A stretch of DNA of 64,000 bases from an uncultured Sulfitobacter sp. (GTDB lineage: Bacteria > Pseudomonadota > Alphaproteobacteria > Rhodobacterales > Rhodobacteraceae): positions 124,001-188,000 of the forward strand of contig CAJXSZ010000004.1 of assembly GCA_913060815.1 (NCBI GenBank), given 5' to 3'. A program made the translations under genes and the position numbers. The notes beneath the pieces are model-generated. The model was not told the DNA's origin. It did not search any database and was given only the letters and a program-made list of their open reading frames with translations. Within the stretch, counting starts at the first letter, position 1. Each line of letters starts with the position of its first letter. Of the stretch, positions 52,693 to 61,393 are shown piece by piece.

Positions 52693-55600
52693 ATGAGCAA
52701 TTCCCCCCGATTCATTCACCTGCGCACGCATTCCGAATACTCTTTGCTGGAGGGAGCGCTGCGGCTGAAGAAACTGCCGGATATGTGCGTGCAGGCGGGC
52801 ATGCCTGCGCTGGCGTTGACGGATACCAACAATATGTTTGCCGCGCTTGAATTCTCGATTGCGATGTCGGGGGCGGGGGTGCAGCCGATTATCGGTTGTC
52901 AGATTGATCTGGCCTATGTCACCGCAGCACCCGGCGAGCGGCCGCGCGATCCTGCGCCTGTGGTGCTGCTGGCGCAGAACGAGCACGGCTACGAGAACCT
53001 GATGAAGCTCAACTCCTGTCTTTATGTAGACAAGGGTGGGGCGCTGCCGCAGGTCACGATGGCGGAACTGGCAGCGCATAGCGCTGATATCATTTGTCTG
53101 ACGGGCGGGCCGATGGGGCCTTTGGGGATGCTGTTGCAGAACGGTCAGCGGCCTGCGGCGCAGGCGTTGATGGATGCGTTGAAGGATGCGTTCGGGGATC
53201 GTTTGTATGTGGAGTTGCAGCGCCATCCGGGTGAGGACGGTGCGCCAGAGGTGGAACGCGCCACCGAGCGCGGCTTTGTCGAGATGGCCTATGCGATGGA
53301 GCTGCCGCTGGTGGCGACCAATGACGTCTATTTCCCCAAGAGCGAGATGTACGAGGCGCATGATGCGCTGATCTGTATCGCCGAGGGCGCTTATGTGGAC
53401 CAGCAGGAGGGCCGCCGTCGCCTGACGCCACAGCATTATTTCAAGAGCCAAGCCGAGATGGTGACGCTGTTTGCGGACCTGCCCGAGGCGGTGGAGAACA
53501 CGGTCGAGATCGCGCGGCGATGTGCTTTTCAGGCGTACCGCCGTGATCCGATCCTGCCCAAATTCGCCGATGACGAGGTGGCGGAGCTGCGGCGTCAGGC
53601 GCAGGAGGGTCTCAAGGCGCGGCTGGCGATTATTCCGCATGCGGCCGAGGTCTCGGTCTATGAGGAGCGGTTGGAGTTCGAGCTGGGGATCATCGAGGGG
53701 ATGGGGTTTCCGGGCTACTTCCTGATTGTTGCCGATTTCATAAAATGGTCCAAGGATCAGGGCATCCCCGTAGGACCGGGCCGCGGTTCGGGTGCAGGCA
53801 GCTTGGTCGCTTACGCGCTGCTGATTACTGATCTCGATCCGCTGCGCTATTCGCTCCTGTTCGAGCGGTTCTTGAACCCCGAGCGGGTTTCTATGCCCGA
53901 CTTCGACATCGACTTTTGCATGGATCGCCGTGAAGAGGTGATCCGCTATGTTCAGAAGAAATACGGGCGCGATAAAGTGGGCCAGATCATCACTTTTGGT
54001 GGCTTGCTGTCCAAGGCCGCGGTGCGCGACATCGGGCGCGTGTTGCAGATGCCCTACGGGCAGGTGGACCGTCTGTCCAAGATGATCCCCGTCGAGGGCG
54101 TGAAGCCTGTCTCGATCGAGAAGGCCCTCGCGGATGAACCTAGGCTCCGTGAGGAGGCAAGATCTGAAGAGGTTGTGGCGCGGCTGCTGGAATATGGTCA
54201 GCAGGTTGAGGGATTGCTGCGCAACGCGTCTACCCATGCGGCGGGTGTTGTGATCGGGGACCGCCCCTTGGACCATCTGGTGCCTCTGTATCAGGACCCG
54301 AAATCCGACATGCCTGCCACGCAGTTCAACATGAAATGGGTGGAGCAGGCGGGTCTGGTCAAATTCGACTTTCTTGGTCTCAAGACGTTGACAGTGATCC
54401 AGAACGCAGTGGATCAGATCAAGGCCAGCGGTCGCCATTTGCACATCGCCTCTGACGGGACCGAATTATTCGAGCCGCCAGAAGGGTTGATCGACGATAT
54501 TTCTACTATCCCGCTCGATGATGAGGCGTCCTACAAGCTGTATGCCGCGGCCAAGACAGTGGCGGTGTTTCAGGTGGAATCCAGCGGCATGATGGACGCC
54601 CTCAAGCGCATGAAGCCGACGTGTATTGAGGATATTGTGGCCCTTGTGGCGCTGTACCGTCCTGGCCCGATGGAGAACATCCCGACCTATTGCGAGGTGA
54701 AGAACGGGCTGAAAGAGCGCGAATCCGTGCATCCCTCCATTGACCACATTCTGGAAGAGACGCAGGGCATCATTGTTTATCAGGAGCAGGTGATGCAGAT
54801 CGCGCAGGTCATGGGGGGCTACTCCCTTGGCGGTGCGGACCTGTTGCGCCGTGCGATGGGTAAGAAGATCGCCGAGGAGATGGCCAAGGAGCGCCCCAAG
54901 TTCGAGAAGGGCGCCATAGCCAATGGTGTCGACAAGGCCAAAGCCAAGGAGGTGTTCGACCTTCTGGAGAAATTCGCCAACTACGGTTTCAACAAATCCC
55001 ACGCCGCCGCCTATGCGGTCGTGAGCTACCAGACGGCTTGGCTCAAGGCGAACCACCCTGTGGAGTTCATGGCGGGGGTGATGAACTGCGATATTCATCT
55101 TACCGACAAGCTGGCTGTGTATTTCGAGGAAGTGCGCAAGCGGATGGAGTTGCCTTATGTGCCGCCCTGCGTGAACCGCTCGGACGCGACATTTAAGGTG
55201 GTGGATGGCGCGCTGGTCTATGCGCTGGGCGCGCTCAAGAATGTGGGCGTCGAGGCGATGAAGCTGATTGTGGAGGCAAGAGGGGACAAGCCGTTTGCGA
55301 CCCTGTTTGACGTCGCGCGGCGCGTGGACCTCAAGCGTGTGGGCAAGCGGCCCTTGGAGATGCTGGCGCGTTCGGGTGCTTTTGACGTGCTCGACCCCAA
55401 CCGCCGCCGCGTGTTCACGGCGCTTGACGGGTTGGTCGGATACTCTGCCGCGATCCATGAGCAGAAGGCCTCCAATCAGGTATCGCTGTTTGGCGAGGCT
55501 GGCGATGACCTGCCCGAGCCGCGTCTGATGGGGAGTGACGACTGGCTCCCGGCGGAGCGGTTGACCGAAGAGTTCAAGGCCGTGGGCTTCTACCTGTCGG

Positions 55601-56193
55601 GCCATCCGCTCGATGATTACATGGGGCCGCTCAAGCGTAAGGGCGTGATCACGCTGGATGAGTTGACGGAGAAAGCGCAGGGCGGTCCGTTGGTGGCCAA
55701 ACTCGCAGGTGTCGTGGCGGGGCGGCAGGAGCGCAAGAGCGCACGGGGCAACCGTTTTGCCTTTGCGCAGCTCAGCGACACGACGGGTGCTTATGAGGTT
55801 ACGCTGTTCTCCGACACGCTTGACGCATGCCGCGACCATCTGGAGACGGGGGCCAAGGTTGTCGTGAGTGTCGAAGCCACGCTGGAGAGTGACCAGTTGA
55901 AATTGCTGGGCCGCGGGGTGATGCCGATTGATACGGCCGTCGCCGATGCGGGGGGCATGGGCCTGCGCATCTTTATCGAGACGCCAGCAGCGATTGCCGC
56001 TGTCTCCGAAGTGCTGGCGGGTGCGCGCAAGGCGGCGAGTGCGGCGGGCAAGGGCCCTGTCCACCTCACGTTGATGGATCCTGCCCTGCCGGGTGAGGTC
56101 GAGGTTGATCTTGGCACCCAGTTCCCTGTCACGCCGCAAATCAAGGGCGCGATCCGCTCGTTGGGGGGCGTGCTCGAGGTGGAAGAGATCTGA
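52693..56193 (+). CDS. dnaE: DNA polymerase III alpha subunit
   Basis: This 1166-residue replicative polymerase is close in length to E. coli DnaE (1160). It has an N-terminal PHP domain (HLRTHSEYSLLEGAL), the polymerase core with GRGSGAGSLVAYAL and the catalytic aspartates D403 and D405 in PDFDIDFCMD (E. coli D401/D403), helix-hairpin-helix and beta-binding segment (NQVSLFGEAG region), then an OB fold (KLAGVVAGRQERKS). Start is the ATG at 52693, seven bases after AGGA; a TTG at 52687 is in frame but badly spaced. Confidence 0.98.
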   Translation: MSNSPRFIHLRTHSEYSLLEGALRLKKLPDMCVQAGMPALALTDTNNMFAALEFSIAMSGAGVQPIIGCQIDLAYVTAAPGERPRDPAPVVLLAQNEHGYENLMKLNSCLYVDKGGALPQVTMAELAAHSADIICLTGGPMGPLGMLLQNGQRPAAQALMDALKDAFGDRLYVELQRHPGEDGAPEVERATERGFVEMAYAMELPLVATNDVYFPKSEMYEAHDALICIAEGAYVDQQEGRRRLTPQHYFKSQAEMVTLFADLPEAVENTVEIARRCAFQAYRRDPILPKFADDEVAELRRQAQEGLKARLAIIPHAAEVSVYEERLEFELGIIEGMGFPGYFLIVADFIKWSKDQGIPVGPGRGSGAGSLVAYALLITDLDPLRYSLLFERFLNPERVSMPDFDIDFCMDRREEVIRYVQKKYGRDKVGQIITFGGLLSKAAVRDIGRVLQMPYGQVDRLSKMIPVEGVKPVSIEKALADEPRLREEARSEEVVARLLEYGQQVEGLLRNASTHAAGVVIGDRPLDHLVPLYQDPKSDMPATQFNMKWVEQAGLVKFDFLGLKTLTVIQNAVDQIKASGRHLHIASDGTELFEPPEGLIDDISTIPLDDEASYKLYAAAKTVAVFQVESSGMMDALKRMKPTCIEDIVALVALYRPGPMENIPTYCEVKNGLKERESVHPSIDHILEETQGIIVYQEQVMQIAQVMGGYSLGGADLLRRAMGKKIAEEMAKERPKFEKGAIANGVDKAKAKEVFDLLEKFANYGFNKSHAAAYAVVSYQTAWLKANHPVEFMAGVMNCDIHLTDKLAVYFEEVRKRMELPYVPPCVNRSDATFKVVDGALVYALGALKNVGVEAMKLIVEARGDKPFATLFDVARRVDLKRVGKRPLEMLARSGAFDVLDPNRRRVFTALDGLVGYSAAIHEQKASNQVSLFGEAGDDLPEPRLMGSDDWLPAERLTEEFKAVGFYLSGHPLDDYMGPLKRKGVITLDELTEKAQGGPLVAKLAGVVAGRQERKSARGNRFAFAQLSDTTGAYEVTLFSDTLDACRDHLETGAKVVVSVEATLESDQLKLLGRGVMPIDTAVADAGGMGLRIFIETPAAIAAVSEVLAGARKAASAAGKGPVHLTLMDPALPGEVEVDLGTQFPVTPQIKGAIRSLGGVLEVEEI

Positions 56194-56286
56194 TCCTGCC
56201 AGCGGTCTTTTGCACAGGCGCGTTTGTGTCACTGGACGCAGAGAATAGGCTTCGTTAAGACTCCGGTAACCTTTCGGGAGATGTTT

Positions 56287-57243
56287 GTGCGCCTTATTCC
56301 AGTAGCCGGTCTTTTGTTGTGCCTTGCCGCGTGTAGCGATCCTTTGGCGGGTGTTGGTCGTCTGGGTGATGTGGATGTGGTCAACGATCCCGTTGCTGCG
56401 GCCCTCCCCGATGCGGAAGAAGTCGCGCGCGAGGGGTTCTTTGGAACGCCTGCGGCCACTGGTGAACTACCTGCCGCTGTTGCCGCAACACAGCCCGAGC
56501 GGCCAAAGGGCTTCCTGCGTGGTCTGATCAATCGCGCGGCCAATGCCGATCCTGCGGACGTTATCGCCGCAGATGTGGCGCAGAACCTGTCGGTAGGAGA
56601 TGGTGATAGCGAAGCTGTCGTTGAGGGAGCCGAAGAGGGCGCGGCGGAAGCGCCTGTGCTATTGGCCGCCTTGGCGCCAGAGCCTGCGGAAAAGCCGCGG
56701 CGCGGCCTGTTTGGCACTCTATCAAAAAGTGATGCGGCCAAACCCCGTACAGGTCCCGATGCGCGCGATGTGGCGTTCGGCACAGTCCTCCCTTTTGGCG
56801 AGATCGCCCGCGTGTGTGACGCCAAGGGCAAGTCCTTGGGCAAAAAGATCGACACCTTGGGGCGGCGGGGGTTCACGCTCTATGACACCAACGCCAATAT
56901 CCGGGACAAACGGACATTCTACATCACGGGCTTTGGTGATAATTGCCCGCGCCAGTTCACCGCCGCGAATGCGCTGTTTGGCGCGCCTTCGTTCTATGAG
57001 ACGATCCGTTTCGGCCCCACAGGCAAGCATTTGCCGCATGCGGACACGGATAAAGCCTATGACAATGTGAAATCGAAGGTCTGCCGCGCGGGAAAGAAAA
57101 AGCCTTGTGGAAACCAGATTGGCAAGCTCGACCAGAGCACCGCCTTTGTCAGCGCCTATGAATTCGGCGAGATCAACAGCAAGTGGAAAGAATTCCTGAT
57201 CCACGATGGCGAAGTGCTGGCGGGCGCGGTCAAGTCCTACTGA
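56287..57243 (+). CDS. Lipoprotein of unknown function
   Basis: This protein of about 318 residues has a lipobox (LLLCLAAC). A low-complexity alanine/glutamate-rich linker (about 25-150) follows, then a compact C-terminal domain of about 150 residues (FGTVLPFGEIARVCDAKGKSLGKK, RGFTLYDTNANIRDKRTFYITGFGDNCPRQF) with four cysteines that may pair. I started at GTG 56287, seven bases after GGAG; the ATG at 56281 leaves only one base between RBS and start. Family not recognised; the C-terminal domain looks conserved and extracytoplasmic. Confidence 0.75.
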   Translation: MRLIPVAGLLLCLAACSDPLAGVGRLGDVDVVNDPVAAALPDAEEVAREGFFGTPAATGELPAAVAATQPERPKGFLRGLINRAANADPADVIAADVAQNLSVGDGDSEAVVEGAEEGAAEAPVLLAALAPEPAEKPRRGLFGTLSKSDAAKPRTGPDARDVAFGTVLPFGEIARVCDAKGKSLGKKIDTLGRRGFTLYDTNANIRDKRTFYITGFGDNCPRQFTAANALFGAPSFYETIRFGPTGKHLPHADTDKAYDNVKSKVCRAGKKKPCGNQIGKLDQSTAFVSAYEFGEINSKWKEFLIHDGEVLAGAVKSY

Positions 57244-57246
57244 CGG

Positions 57247-57441
57247 CTAGTAATGCGGCGGCCGCTCGTCGCCGACGATCACACCGCCCGAACCTGAAGC
57301 CTCCCGCTCACCCTCGCGCCGCATGAGCATTTCGACGCGCTGGTTGAGGCGGTCAATCTCGGTTTGTTGGGCGGCCACGATGTCCGACAGGTCATCAACG
57401 CTGCGCAACAGATGGGCCATTTGTTCTTCGAGTTTTTCCAT
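57247..57441 (-). CDS. slyX: SlyX family protein
   Basis: This 64-residue protein is almost all coiled coil (EKLEEQMAHLLRSVDDLSDIVAAQQTEIDRLN split over two heptad stretches) and ends DERPPHY, the conserved PPHY tail of SlyX. Function of the family is unknown. It converges on the lipoprotein gene with three bases between stops and diverges from hisS. Confidence 0.88.
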   Translation of the reverse strand: MEKLEEQMAHLLRSVDDLSDIVAAQQTEIDRLNQRVEMLMRREGEREASGSGGVIVGDERPPHY

Positions 57442-57550
57442 AAGGCCGATCTAGGCGCGATTGAGCGGCGTTGCAATGGCCTGTTGCTTGCCCCGCGTGC
57501 CTGCATCCGCTAAGCCCTGCGCAACAAAGCAACCCGCGCAGAGGACCATC

Positions 57551-59047
57551 ATGGCCAAGCCTAAAAAGACCCCGCGCCCCAAGGCAGAAACGCCACGGGG
57601 CTTTCGCGATTATTTCGGTGCCGAGGTGACACAGCGCGCCGAGATGCTGGCAAAGATTGCAGGGGTTTATCATCGCTACGGCTTTGACGCGCTGGAGAGC
57701 GCGGGGGTCGAGAAGGTCGAGGCGCTGGGCAAGTTCCTGCCCGATGTGGACCGCCCGAATGAAGGGGTGTTTGCATGGCAGGAGGACGCCGAGAGCGACA
57801 AACCTGGTGACTGGCTGGCGCTCCGCTATGATCTGACAGCACCTTTGGCACGCGTCTATGCGCAGCACCGCAATGACTTGCCGACGCCTTACCGCCGCTA
57901 TGCGATGGGGCCTGTCTGGCGCAACGAAAAGCCCGGTCCCGGGCGGTATCGCCAGTTCTACCAGTGTGATGCGGACACGGTTGGGGCAGGCTCCGTCGCG
58001 GCGGACGCCGAGATTTGTGCCATGCTGGCCGATTGTCTCGAAGAGGTAGGGATCGAGCGCGGCGACTACATCGTGCGGGTCAACAACCGCAAGGTGCTCA
58101 ACGGCGTACTCGAAGTTGCGGGCCTGTCTGGCGACGACAAAGAGGCCGAGCGCGGGATTGTTTTGCGCGCGATAGACAAGCTGGACCGTTTGGGCGTGGA
58201 CGGCGTGCGGGCGTTGCTTGGTGAGGGGCGCAAGGACGAGAGTGGGGATTTTACGGAAGGTGCGGGGCTGGATGAGGCCAGCGCCGATGTTGTCATGGGC
58301 TTCATGCAGGCCAAGCGCGATACAGGTGCTGATACATGCGCGCGACTGCGTGAGTTGGTCGGCGAAAGCGTTATTGGCCTCGAAGGGGTGGTCGAGCTTG
58401 AGACCATCGCCGAATTGATGGCCGCGGGTGGATACAATGCCGACCGGATAGAGATTGACCCCTCCGTCGTACGTGGCCTCGGTTACTACACCGGTCCCGT
58501 TTACGAGGCCGAGCTCACCTTCGAGATCAAGGATGAGAAGGGCCGTGCGCGCAATTTCGGCTCTGTCGCTGGCGGCGGGCGCTATGACGATCTGGTTAAA
58601 CGCTTCACAGGGCAGGAAGTGCCTGCAACGGGCGTCTCCATCGGCGTTGATCGTCTGCTGGCCGCGTTGCAGGCCAAGGGGCGTTTGGACACCGCCGCAC
58701 AGGGGCCTGTCGTCGTGACCGTGATGGATAAGGCGCGGATGGCGGATTATCAGGCCATGGTCGCGGAGTTGCGGCAGGCGGGGATCAGGGCGGAAGTCTA
58801 TCTCGGCAACCCAAAAAACTTCGGTAACCAGCTCAAATACGCTGACAAGCGCGGCAGCCCTGTGGCCATTATCGAAGGCGATGCCGAGCATGAGAACGGC
58901 ATGGTCCAGATCAAGGACCTGATCCTTGGCGCCAAAATCGCCGAGAATGCGACGCTGGAGGAGTGGCGTGATCGCCCGAGCCAGTATGAGGTGCCGCGCG
59001 CCGATCTGGTGGCACGGGTGCGCGAGATACTGGAGTTGTATCAGTGA
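57551..59047 (+). CDS. hisS: Histidyl-tRNA synthetase
   Basis: This 498-residue class II synthetase charges tRNA-His. Motif 2 region is [24 protein letters not shown], and the histidine-specific [11 protein letters not shown] and [12 protein letters not shown] are present, followed by the anticodon-binding domain ([11 protein letters not shown] onward). It is longer than E. coli HisS owing to insertions, as in alphaproteobacteria. RBS GAGGA precedes the ATG at 57551 by five bases. It overlaps hisZ as GTGA, forming hisS-hisZ-hisG. Confidence 0.97.
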   Translation: MAKPKKTPRPKAETPRGFRDYFGAEVTQRAEMLAKIAGVYHRYGFDALESAGVEKVEALGKFLPDVDRPNEGVFAWQEDAESDKPGDWLALRYDLTAPLARVYAQHRNDLPTPYRRYAMGPVWRNEKPGPGRYRQFYQCDADTVGAGSVAADAEICAMLADCLEEVGIERGDYIVRVNNRKVLNGVLEVAGLSGDDKEAERGIVLRAIDKLDRLGVDGVRALLGEGRKDESGDFTEGAGLDEASADVVMGFMQAKRDTGADTCARLRELVGESVIGLEGVVELETIAELMAAGGYNADRIEIDPSVVRGLGYYTGPVYEAELTFEIKDEKGRARNFGSVAGGGRYDDLVKRFTGQEVPATGVSIGVDRLLAALQAKGRLDTAAQGPVVVTVMDKARMADYQAMVAELRQAGIRAEVYLGNPKNFGNQLKYADKRGSPVAIIEGDAEHENGMVQIKDLILGAKIAENATLEEWRDRPSQYEVPRADLVARVREILELYQ

Positions 59048-60102
59048 ACGTGACGCGCTTGCAGACCAACGCGCTGGCCGCAAAGCTGGTTGCAGGGTTC
59101 GAGGCGGCGGGAGCTGTCTCCGTGGAGCCGCCGATCCTGCAACCCGCCGAGACGCTGCTGGACCTCTACGGTGAGGACATTCGCGCGCGCGCCTATGTGA
59201 CCTCGGATGCGCTGCGCGGCGAACAGATGTTGCGCCCTGATTTCACCGTGCCAGTGGTACAGATGCACATGGCCGAAGGCGCTGAGCCTGCACGCTATAC
59301 CTACGCGGGCGAGGTGTTTCGTCGTCAGGAGCGCGATCCCGGCCGCGCCAATGAATATGTGCAGGTCGGCTATGAAGTATTCGAGCGCAACGATCCTGCG
59401 GCCTCGGACGCGGAAGTATTCGCGCTGATCCAAGGCGCGCTGGCAGGGTTGCCCGTGCGCGCCGTGACGGGTGATATCGGCGTGCTGATGGCTTTGGTGG
59501 ACGGGTTGGACACCTCCGTGCTGCGCAAGAATGCACTGATGCGCCACATCTGGCGGCCGCGCCGTTTTCGCGAATTGCTGGAGCGGTTCGCGACCAAACG
59601 TGAAGTCCAGATTGCGGATGTGAAAGGCACAACTCTGGTAGGTGCGCGGCGTCAGCATGAGATTGACGCACGGATCGCGGCGCTCAGGGCCGATGCTGAA
59701 GTGCTGCCGATCGCTGCACGGGATGTGGATTTGATCGACGCACTTTTGGACATCTCCGCCCCTATGCCAGAGGCGCTGGGGCTGTTGGAGGATCTCTGCG
59801 TTGATCTGCCTGCGATTGTGCCTGCGGTGGCGCGGGTCGCCGCGCGCCAAGAGGCCTTGGCCAACCGCGGCGTTGACGTAACCGCGTTGATGTTCGAAGC
59901 GAGCTATGGCCGGACGTCGATGGAATACTATGACGGGTTCGTCTTTGGCTTTCGCGCCACGGGTCGCGCGGACCTGCCGCCGCTCGCCACGGGCGGGCGC
60001 TATGACGCGCTGACACGGCGTTTGGGCGCGGGCGTTGAAATCCCCGCCGTGGGCGGTGTGATCCGCCCCGGTGTGATGCTGGAACTGGGGGGTGCGCAAT
60101 GA
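59044..60102 (+). CDS. hisZ: ATP phosphoribosyltransferase regulatory subunit
   Basis: This 352-residue paralogue of the HisS catalytic core lacks an anticodon domain. It has [36 protein letters not shown] and [14 protein letters not shown]. HisZ binds short HisG and makes it both active and sensitive to histidine. GTG start overlaps the hisS stop; the hisG start overlaps its own stop as ATGA. Confidence 0.96.
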   Translation: MNVTRLQTNALAAKLVAGFEAAGAVSVEPPILQPAETLLDLYGEDIRARAYVTSDALRGEQMLRPDFTVPVVQMHMAEGAEPARYTYAGEVFRRQERDPGRANEYVQVGYEVFERNDPAASDAEVFALIQGALAGLPVRAVTGDIGVLMALVDGLDTSVLRKNALMRHIWRPRRFRELLERFATKREVQIADVKGTTLVGARRQHEIDARIAALRADAEVLPIAARDVDLIDALLDISAPMPEALGLLEDLCVDLPAIVPAVARVAARQEALANRGVDVTALMFEASYGRTSMEYYDGFVFGFRATGRADLPPLATGGRYDALTRRLGAGVEIPAVGGVIRPGVMLELGGAQ

Positions 60103-60785
60103 CGCTCAAGCTCGGCGTGCCGTCCAAGGGGCGGCTGATGGAAAAGACGTTTGAATGGTTCGGAGCACGCGGCATCACTTTGGCGCGCAGCGGATCGGAT
60201 CGCGAGTATGCTGGTGTCGTCGAAGGGATAGAGGGCGTTGCGTTGGTGCTGTTGTCAGCGGGTGAAATCCCCCGCGAACTGGCTGCAGGGCGTATCCATT
60301 TGGGGGTGACAGGCACCGACCTGGTGCATGAAAAGCTGGCCCTTTGGGACCAAGCCGTGACCCCGTTACACGAGATGGGATTCGGCCATGCCGACCTGAT
60401 CGTGGCGGTGCCACAGGGGTGGACGGACGTGGACACGCTGCACGATCTGGACGCTGCAGCGGCGGCGTTTCGCGAAGTGCACGGCCACCGTCTGCGCATC
60501 GCCACGAAGTACCACCGTTTGGTCCGTGAATTTCTGCGGGGTGCAGGTGTGGCCGATTATGCTCTGGTCGACAGTCAGGGTGCCACAGAAGGCACCGTTG
60601 CGAATAAAACGGCAGAGGCAATCGCTGATATCACCTCGACGGGGGATACGCTGCGCGCCAACCACCTTAAAATCCTTCGCGATGGGGTGATGTTGCGTTC
60701 GCAAGCGACGCTTTGGAAATCGCGCAACACCGAGCTGGACAGCAATGAGCGTGCAAGCCTCGAAGGCCTGCTGGCGCGTCTATAA
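60099..60785 (+). CDS. hisG: ATP phosphoribosyltransferase, short form
   Basis: This 228-residue enzyme does the first step of histidine synthesis. It has LGVPSKGRLMEKTFEWF, AGEIPRELAAGRIHLGVTGTDLVHE and the PRPP-binding DSQGATEGTVANKTAEAI. It lacks the C-terminal regulatory domain of long HisG, consistent with hisZ directly upstream. It ends in a six-base convergent overlap with the DUF1489 gene. Confidence 0.97.
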   Translation: MTLKLGVPSKGRLMEKTFEWFGARGITLARSGSDREYAGVVEGIEGVALVLLSAGEIPRELAAGRIHLGVTGTDLVHEKLALWDQAVTPLHEMGFGHADLIVAVPQGWTDVDTLHDLDAAAAAFREVHGHRLRIATKYHRLVREFLRGAGVADYALVDSQGATEGTVANKTAEAIADITSTGDTLRANHLKILRDGVMLRSQATLWKSRNTELDSNERASLEGLLARL

Positions 60786-61214
60786 AACGCCGATCTCGGC
60801 GAGGGCGCGGTTGAGCTCGACAGGCAATGCATCGTCTTGCGCGCCGTGGCGGCTCAGATCAGCAGGTGCGTCCTCGACGCTCAGATAGCGCCAGCCCTGA
60901 AACGGGCGGCGCAGGGTGCTGACCGTCGGCACAACCTCGTGGTCGAGCACGATGCCGCAGCGTCGAATACCGTCATTTCCGATCTTCTCATCGAAACGGA
61001 TGATGTGCTGGCGCGCCAGTATTTCGCCCTTGATCACCCAATAGATCGAGCCGCCATTGATGACTTCGGCCTCACGCTTGGGCCACATGCGTGTCTGGTG
61101 GTAGTACTGGCCGCCGGGTGAAAGAGCGGCGCGCTTTTTCTGCCACGCGACAAGTTGTTCGATGCTTTCGGTGCCCACAGAAAGCTTCATAAGATTCACT
61201 GTTTTATTGCTCAC
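60780..61214 (-). CDS. DUF1489 family protein
   Basis: This protein of about 144 residues is typical of alphaproteobacteria. Marks are NLMKLSVGTESIEQLVAWQ, TRMWPKREAEVINGGSIYWVIKG, RCGIVLDHEVVPTVSTLRRPFQGWRYL. Start is uncertain: I used GTG 61214 because homology begins at VNLMKLSVG; ATG 61190 or GTG 61199 are alternatives. Function unknown. Confidence 0.88.
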   Translation of the reverse strand: MSNKTVNLMKLSVGTESIEQLVAWQKKRAALSPGGQYYHQTRMWPKREAEVINGGSIYWVIKGEILARQHIIRFDEKIGNDGIRRCGIVLDHEVVPTVSTLRRPFQGWRYLSVEDAPADLSRHGAQDDALPVELNRALAEIGVL

Positions 61215-61279
61215 AGGCTTACCCACCATGTTATCCACAGACTCACCCCTGAGCCACAGCATAGGGTAGGCCAAAGTGT

Positions 61280-61344
61280 CACAGATGCAAACTGTGGTGG
61301 TTTGTCGCCGCAAAATTGCGAAATTGGGGAGTGGCGTTTTAAAT
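61280..61344 (+). promoter_or_regulatory. Candidate nrdJ promoter and upstream dyad
   Basis: TTGCGA (61316-61321) and TTAAAT (61339-61344) are 17 bases apart, about 50 bases before the nrdJ start. A short dyad CACAG-N7-CTGTG (61280-61296) lies 20 bases ahead of the -35 box and could be an operator. I see neither a clear NrdR box nor a cobalamin riboswitch. Confidence 0.35.
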
Positions 61345-61393
61345 GTGTTAGGATAGAAGAGACCTTCCAAATTACCCAAACCGAGGAATCGCC

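Noticed and set aside
52504..56232. Two long minus-strand ORFs (646 and 588 codons) opposite dnaE
   Set aside because: They mirror dnaE codon structure, have arginine/histidine-rich translations and no motifs. dnaE is certain on the + strand.
57395..59083. 562-codon minus-strand ORF opposite hisS
   Set aside because: Antisense shadow; hisS motifs on the + strand are clear.
61215..61393. Cobalamin riboswitch upstream of nrdJ
   Set aside because: The gap is too short and lacks the conserved B12-box-like sequence.
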